Source: Candidatus Rokuibacteriota bacterium (GTDB lineage: Bacteria > Methylomirabilota > Methylomirabilia > Rokubacteriales > CSP1-6). From it: a stretch of 7,971 nt of DNA. Location of the stretch: positions 1 through 7,971 of the forward strand of contig JACOVB010000511.1 in the NCBI GenBank assembly GCA_016177555.1, given 5' to 3'. The notes under the pieces are model-generated. The model saw nothing but the letters and a program-made list of their open reading frames with translations, had not been told where the DNA came from and made no database searches. The position numbers and the translations under genes are program-made. This document shows positions 6,227 to 7,971 of the stretch, in pieces. Each line of letters opens with the position of its first letter. Within the stretch, counting starts at the first letter, position 1.

Positions 6227-6320
6227 CTCGCGCGGCGCGCCCGGCCACCAGCGAATTCAGGCGGTTGGTGTCCTCGGCCTCGCCTTCGGACGGCCAGGCG
6301 TGTGGCAGGCCAGATCACCG

Positions 6321-6337
6321 TGTGGCGCATCGCCACA
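6321..6337. promoter_or_regulatory. Perfect 17-bp palindrome, candidate upstream activator site
   Basis: TGTGGCGCATCGCCACA has 7-bp perfect arms around a 3-base centre at 6329, about 129 bp upstream of the predicted +1 at 6200. The length, symmetry and distance suit a dimeric Fis-type HTH of an NtrC-family activator. A matching half-site TGTGGCA begins at 6301, exactly 20 bp (about two helical turns) away. An alternative is a transcription-terminating hairpin for the minus-strand PLP-enzyme gene ending at 6377, though no T-run follows. Confidence 0.55.
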
Positions 6338-6376
6338 TCGCGGGCGCAGCGACCCGGGGGGCGGCGGCAACGGCGA

Positions 6377-7477
6377 CTACTGCGAGCGGCCGCGGCCGGA
6401 GATCTCCCACACCGCCTCGACCCTGTCCCCCCGCATGGCGTAGAGACGATCGTAGAGGTTGATGGTCGGATCGCAGTGGGGCGGGAAGAACTCGACGAGA
6501 TCACCGAGCCGCGGCGCGCGATCCGGGTCGACGATGGTGAGCCGCCCGTGCTCGTCCCCGGCCCACGAGTACTCGAGGCCCGGCCACTCGACCGCCTCGG
6601 GGACGAAGGGCTTGTCCGTGGAGAAGGCCTTGAACCCCGCGTCCACCATGGCCAGCTCGGCGCTCGGCCGGCTCACCACCGTGGTGAGCACCGTGAGCGC
6701 CATCTCGAAGCTGTCGTAGACCTTCCCGCCCCGGCTGCCGATCCGCCGGTAGTCGAGATCCATCACGCAGTACGAGCCCGACTGGAGCTCCGTCAGCCCC
6801 GGGAGTTCCACGTCGATATCGAAAGTGCCGCTGGAGCCCCCGCTCACGATCTCCACGGGCAGCCCGTGCTTGTCGAAGAGGTCGCGCGTCCTCATCAGCT
6901 TGCGCATCCACTTGAGCGAGGCGCGCCGGCGCGACTGCCAGCCCATCACGTGGGCGCATTGCCCGGCATACCCCTGGAGTCCGCGGAGGTTGAGCGCGGG
7001 CTCGTTCATGACCTGCCGTCCCAGGAAAAGCGCCGCCTCGCCGGGCTCGATGCCCGTGCGCCGGCCGCCGACCTCCACGTCCACCAGCACGTTGAGCACG
7101 CGTCCGGCGCGCGCCATGGCCTGCCCCAGCTCGCGCACGTTGTCCGCGTGATCCACGACGACCATGGTCTCGGCCTGGCGTCCGAGGACGTGCAGGAGCC
7201 GGCCGATCTTCTCCGCCCCCACCACTTCCGTGGTGATGAGGAGATTGCGGACGCCGGCGGCGGCCATCACCTCGGCCTCGCTGACCTTGGCCACGCAGAC
7301 GCCGGCGGCGCCTGCGGCCACCTGCCGCCGGGCGATCTCCGGGCACTTGTGCGTCTTGGCGTGGGGGCGCAGCTTCTTGCCGGCGGACTTCACGTGGGCG
7401 GCCATCGTCTGGATATTGCGCTCGAAGCGGTCGAGGTCGAGGAGCAGCGCAGGCGTCGGGATCTCGGCTCGTGTCAT
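6377..7477 (-). CDS. DSD1-family PLP enzyme (D-threonine aldolase / D-serine dehydratase-like)
   Basis: The protein has 366 residues and a fold-type III (alanine racemase-like) architecture. IPTPALLLDLDRFERNI (6-22) opens the barrel, and RPHAKTHKCP (37-46) carries PLP Schiff-base lysine K41. SGGSSGTFD and ELQSGSYCVMD contribute to the phosphate and active-site region. The C-terminal beta domain has PPHCDPTINLYD with H334 and D336, matching the His-x-Asp/Cys metal site of metal-dependent D-threonine aldolases and eukaryotic-type D-serine dehydratases. It should cleave or dehydrate a D-beta-hydroxy amino acid in the cytoplasm; the exact substrate cannot be told from sequence. The ATG at 7477 begins the conserved IPTPALL region. 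TATGGT at 7496-7491 lies 13 bases before it and no clear Shine-Dalgarno is present. It is on the same strand as the DUF1344-like gene but separated by 235 bases that hold the sigma-54 promoter, so it is probably independent. Confidence 0.88.
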   Translation of the reverse strand: MTRAEIPTPALLLDLDRFERNIQTMAAHVKSAGKKLRPHAKTHKCPEIARRQVAAGAAGVCVAKVSEAEVMAAAGVRNLLITTEVVGAEKIGRLLHVLGRQAETMVVVDHADNVRELGQAMARAGRVLNVLVDVEVGGRRTGIEPGEAALFLGRQVMNEPALNLRGLQGYAGQCAHVMGWQSRRRASLKWMRKLMRTRDLFDKHGLPVEIVSGGSSGTFDIDVELPGLTELQSGSYCVMDLDYRRIGSRGGKVYDSFEMALTVLTTVVSRPSAELAMVDAGFKAFSTDKPFVPEAVEWPGLEYSWAGDEHGRLTIVDPDRAPRLGDLVEFFPPHCDPTINLYDRLYAMRGDRVEAVWEISGRGRSQ

Positions 7478-7490
7478 GGCGCGAGGAGCT

Positions 7491-7496
7491 TACCAT
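7491..7496 (-). promoter_or_regulatory. -10-like TATGGT before the PLP-enzyme gene
   Basis: TATGGT on the minus strand ends 13 bases before the ATG at 7477, giving a predicted leader of only about six or seven bases. It sits just outside the tandem repeat. The match is moderate and no -35 is evident, because the upstream side is the GC-rich repeat. Confidence 0.35.
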
Positions 7497-7500
7497 AGGA

Positions 7501-7663
7501 GGCGCGGGCGCCCGGGCTGTCGCCCGCCCGCGCCCTGCGGCTCGCTGCGCTCGGCCCTTCCCCGCGGCGCGGGCGCCCGGGCTGTCGCCCGCCCGCGCCC
7601 TGCGGCTCGCTACGCTCGGCCCTTCCCCGCGGCGCGGGCACCCGGGCTGTCGCCCGCCCGCGC
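7501..7663. repeat. 65-bp GC-rich tandem repeat, about 2.5 copies
   Basis: Unit 1 is 7501-7565, unit 2 is 7566-7630 (one substitution, G to A in CTGCGCTC/CTACGCTC), and a 33-base partial unit 3 is 7631-7663 (one substitution, GGGCG to GGGCA). Each unit contains GGCGCGGG facing CCCGCGCC and a second dyad GGGCG/CGCCC, so it can fold into stable hairpins. The block fills the spacer between divergent genes starting at 7477 (minus) and 7685 (plus). No coding role is evident, although it is open in several frames because of its base composition. Confidence 0.85.
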
Positions 7664-7667
7664 GGGC
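7656..7667. repeat. 12-bp perfect palindrome next to the -10 element of the last gene
   Basis: GCCCGCGCGGGC is fully self-complementary. It spans the point where the partial third repeat unit departs from the other two (7664) and ends four bases before TATGAT at 7672. It could be an operator overlapping the promoter, or simply a by-product of the repeat's composition. Confidence 0.3.
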
Positions 7668-7671
7668 CGTG

Positions 7672-7677
7672 TATGAT
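7672..7677 (+). promoter_or_regulatory. -10-like hexamer TATGAT before the last gene
   Basis: TATGAT ends seven bases before the ATG at 7685, again implying a leaderless transcript. There is no Shine-Dalgarno in the seven intervening bases and no clear -35 in the repeat block upstream. Confidence 0.5.
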
Positions 7678-7684
7678 GGGCGCG

Positions 7685-7971
7685 ATGATGACACGCACGC
7701 CCATCCACCCCGGCACGGTCGACTGGTCCGGCGAGAACCCCGGCATGTATCTCAAGGAGGCGGCCGACGGCTCCTTCGTGACCCTCGTGAGCTTCTTCCG
7801 CGTCGTGCTCTCGCCCCACGGCCGCGGTCATGCGCTCGTGCTCCTCGAGGCGCCGATGCTCGACCGGAGCCTGCCGGAGGCGCTCAATGTCTGCGTCACC
7901 GACAACGAGCCCCTGGCCCGCTGGCTCGTCCAGGGCTTCGTCGCCCACTTCGGCGCCTTCCGCGGCGTCAC
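7685..7971 (+). CDS. Uncharacterised protein, 5' part (runs off the window)
   Basis: Ninety-five codons are visible without a stop. The protein starts MMTRTPIHPGTVDWSGENPG, and later shows SFFRVVLSPHGRGHALVLLE and VCVTDNEPLARWLVQGFVAHFGAF. There is no signal peptide and no membrane segment, so it looks cytoplasmic and globular. Codon use is like its neighbours (G/C third positions), supporting a real gene. I do not recognise the family and assign no function. The first ATG (7685) and the next one (7688) are equally possible starts. The TATGAT seven bases upstream favours the first as a leaderless start. The gene is divergent from the PLP-enzyme gene across the tandem repeat. Confidence 0.7.
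   Translation, partial: MMTRTPIHPGTVDWSGENPGMYLKEAADGSFVTLVSFFRVVLSPHGRGHALVLLEAPMLDRSLPEALNVCVTDNEPLARWLVQGFVAHFGAFRGV

Noticed and set aside
5999..7498. 499-codon plus-strand open frame
   Set aside because: It runs antisense through the DUF1344-like gene, the sigma-54 promoter region and the PLP enzyme. The translation has no domain and typical GC-shadow composition.
7501..7663. CRISPR-like array
   Set aside because: The units are directly abutting copies of the whole 65-bp period. There are no unique spacers between repeats and no cas genes nearby.

Overview
The window is strongly GC-rich, with third codon positions dominated by G and C. It encodes a Gram-negative-type envelope: a lipobox lipoprotein, a Sec-exported small protein, and sigma-54 machinery. 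Gene content and style fit an uncultured soil or subsurface lineage such as Rokubacteria/Methylomirabilota or a deltaproteobacterial relative. That placement is inference from overall character, not from a marker gene.

Layout. 1-278 (minus) holds two unrelated gene pieces abutting out of frame: the start of a luciferase-like flavin oxidoreductase and an internal piece of an enoyl-CoA hydratase. This is either a real deletion scar or an assembly join. After a gene-free divergent spacer (279-561), the plus strand carries an exported staphylococcal-nuclease-like protein (562-1086), a DusB-type tRNA-dihydrouridine synthase (1159-2163), a membrane histidine kinase (2201-3730), an NtrC-type sigma-54 activator (3727-5094) and a trypsin-like lipoprotein protease (5091-5822). 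The last three are linked by 4-base stop/start overlaps and form one translationally coupled unit. A strong hairpin (5826-5859) separates them from a convergent small periplasmic DUF1344-like protein (6141-5878, minus). Further on are a DSD1/D-threonine-aldolase-type PLP enzyme (7477-6377, minus), a 65-bp tandem repeat (7501-7663) and the first 95 codons of an uncharacterised plus-strand gene (7685 to the window end).

Most interesting point. The DUF1344-like gene is preceded by a near-perfect sigma-54 promoter (TGGCAC-N5-TTGCT, minus strand, 6226-6211) and a proper Shine-Dalgarno. A perfect 17-bp palindrome (6321-6337) is centred about 129 bp upstream of the predicted transcript start, where an enhancer-binding protein would sit. 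The neighbouring operon encodes exactly such an activator (GAFTGA motif, Fis-type HTH) with a two-TM periplasmic sensor kinase. The simplest reading is a self-contained envelope-sensing module, comparable in logic to ZraS-ZraR-ZraP: the kinase senses outside, the activator fires sigma-54 RNA polymerase, and a small periplasmic protein is made. A co-encoded lipoprotein protease is added to the unit. This wiring is inferred from sequence.

Three plus-strand genes (562, 1159, 7685) have a -10-like hexamer ending 7-9 bases before the start codon and no Shine-Dalgarno, suggesting leaderless transcripts.
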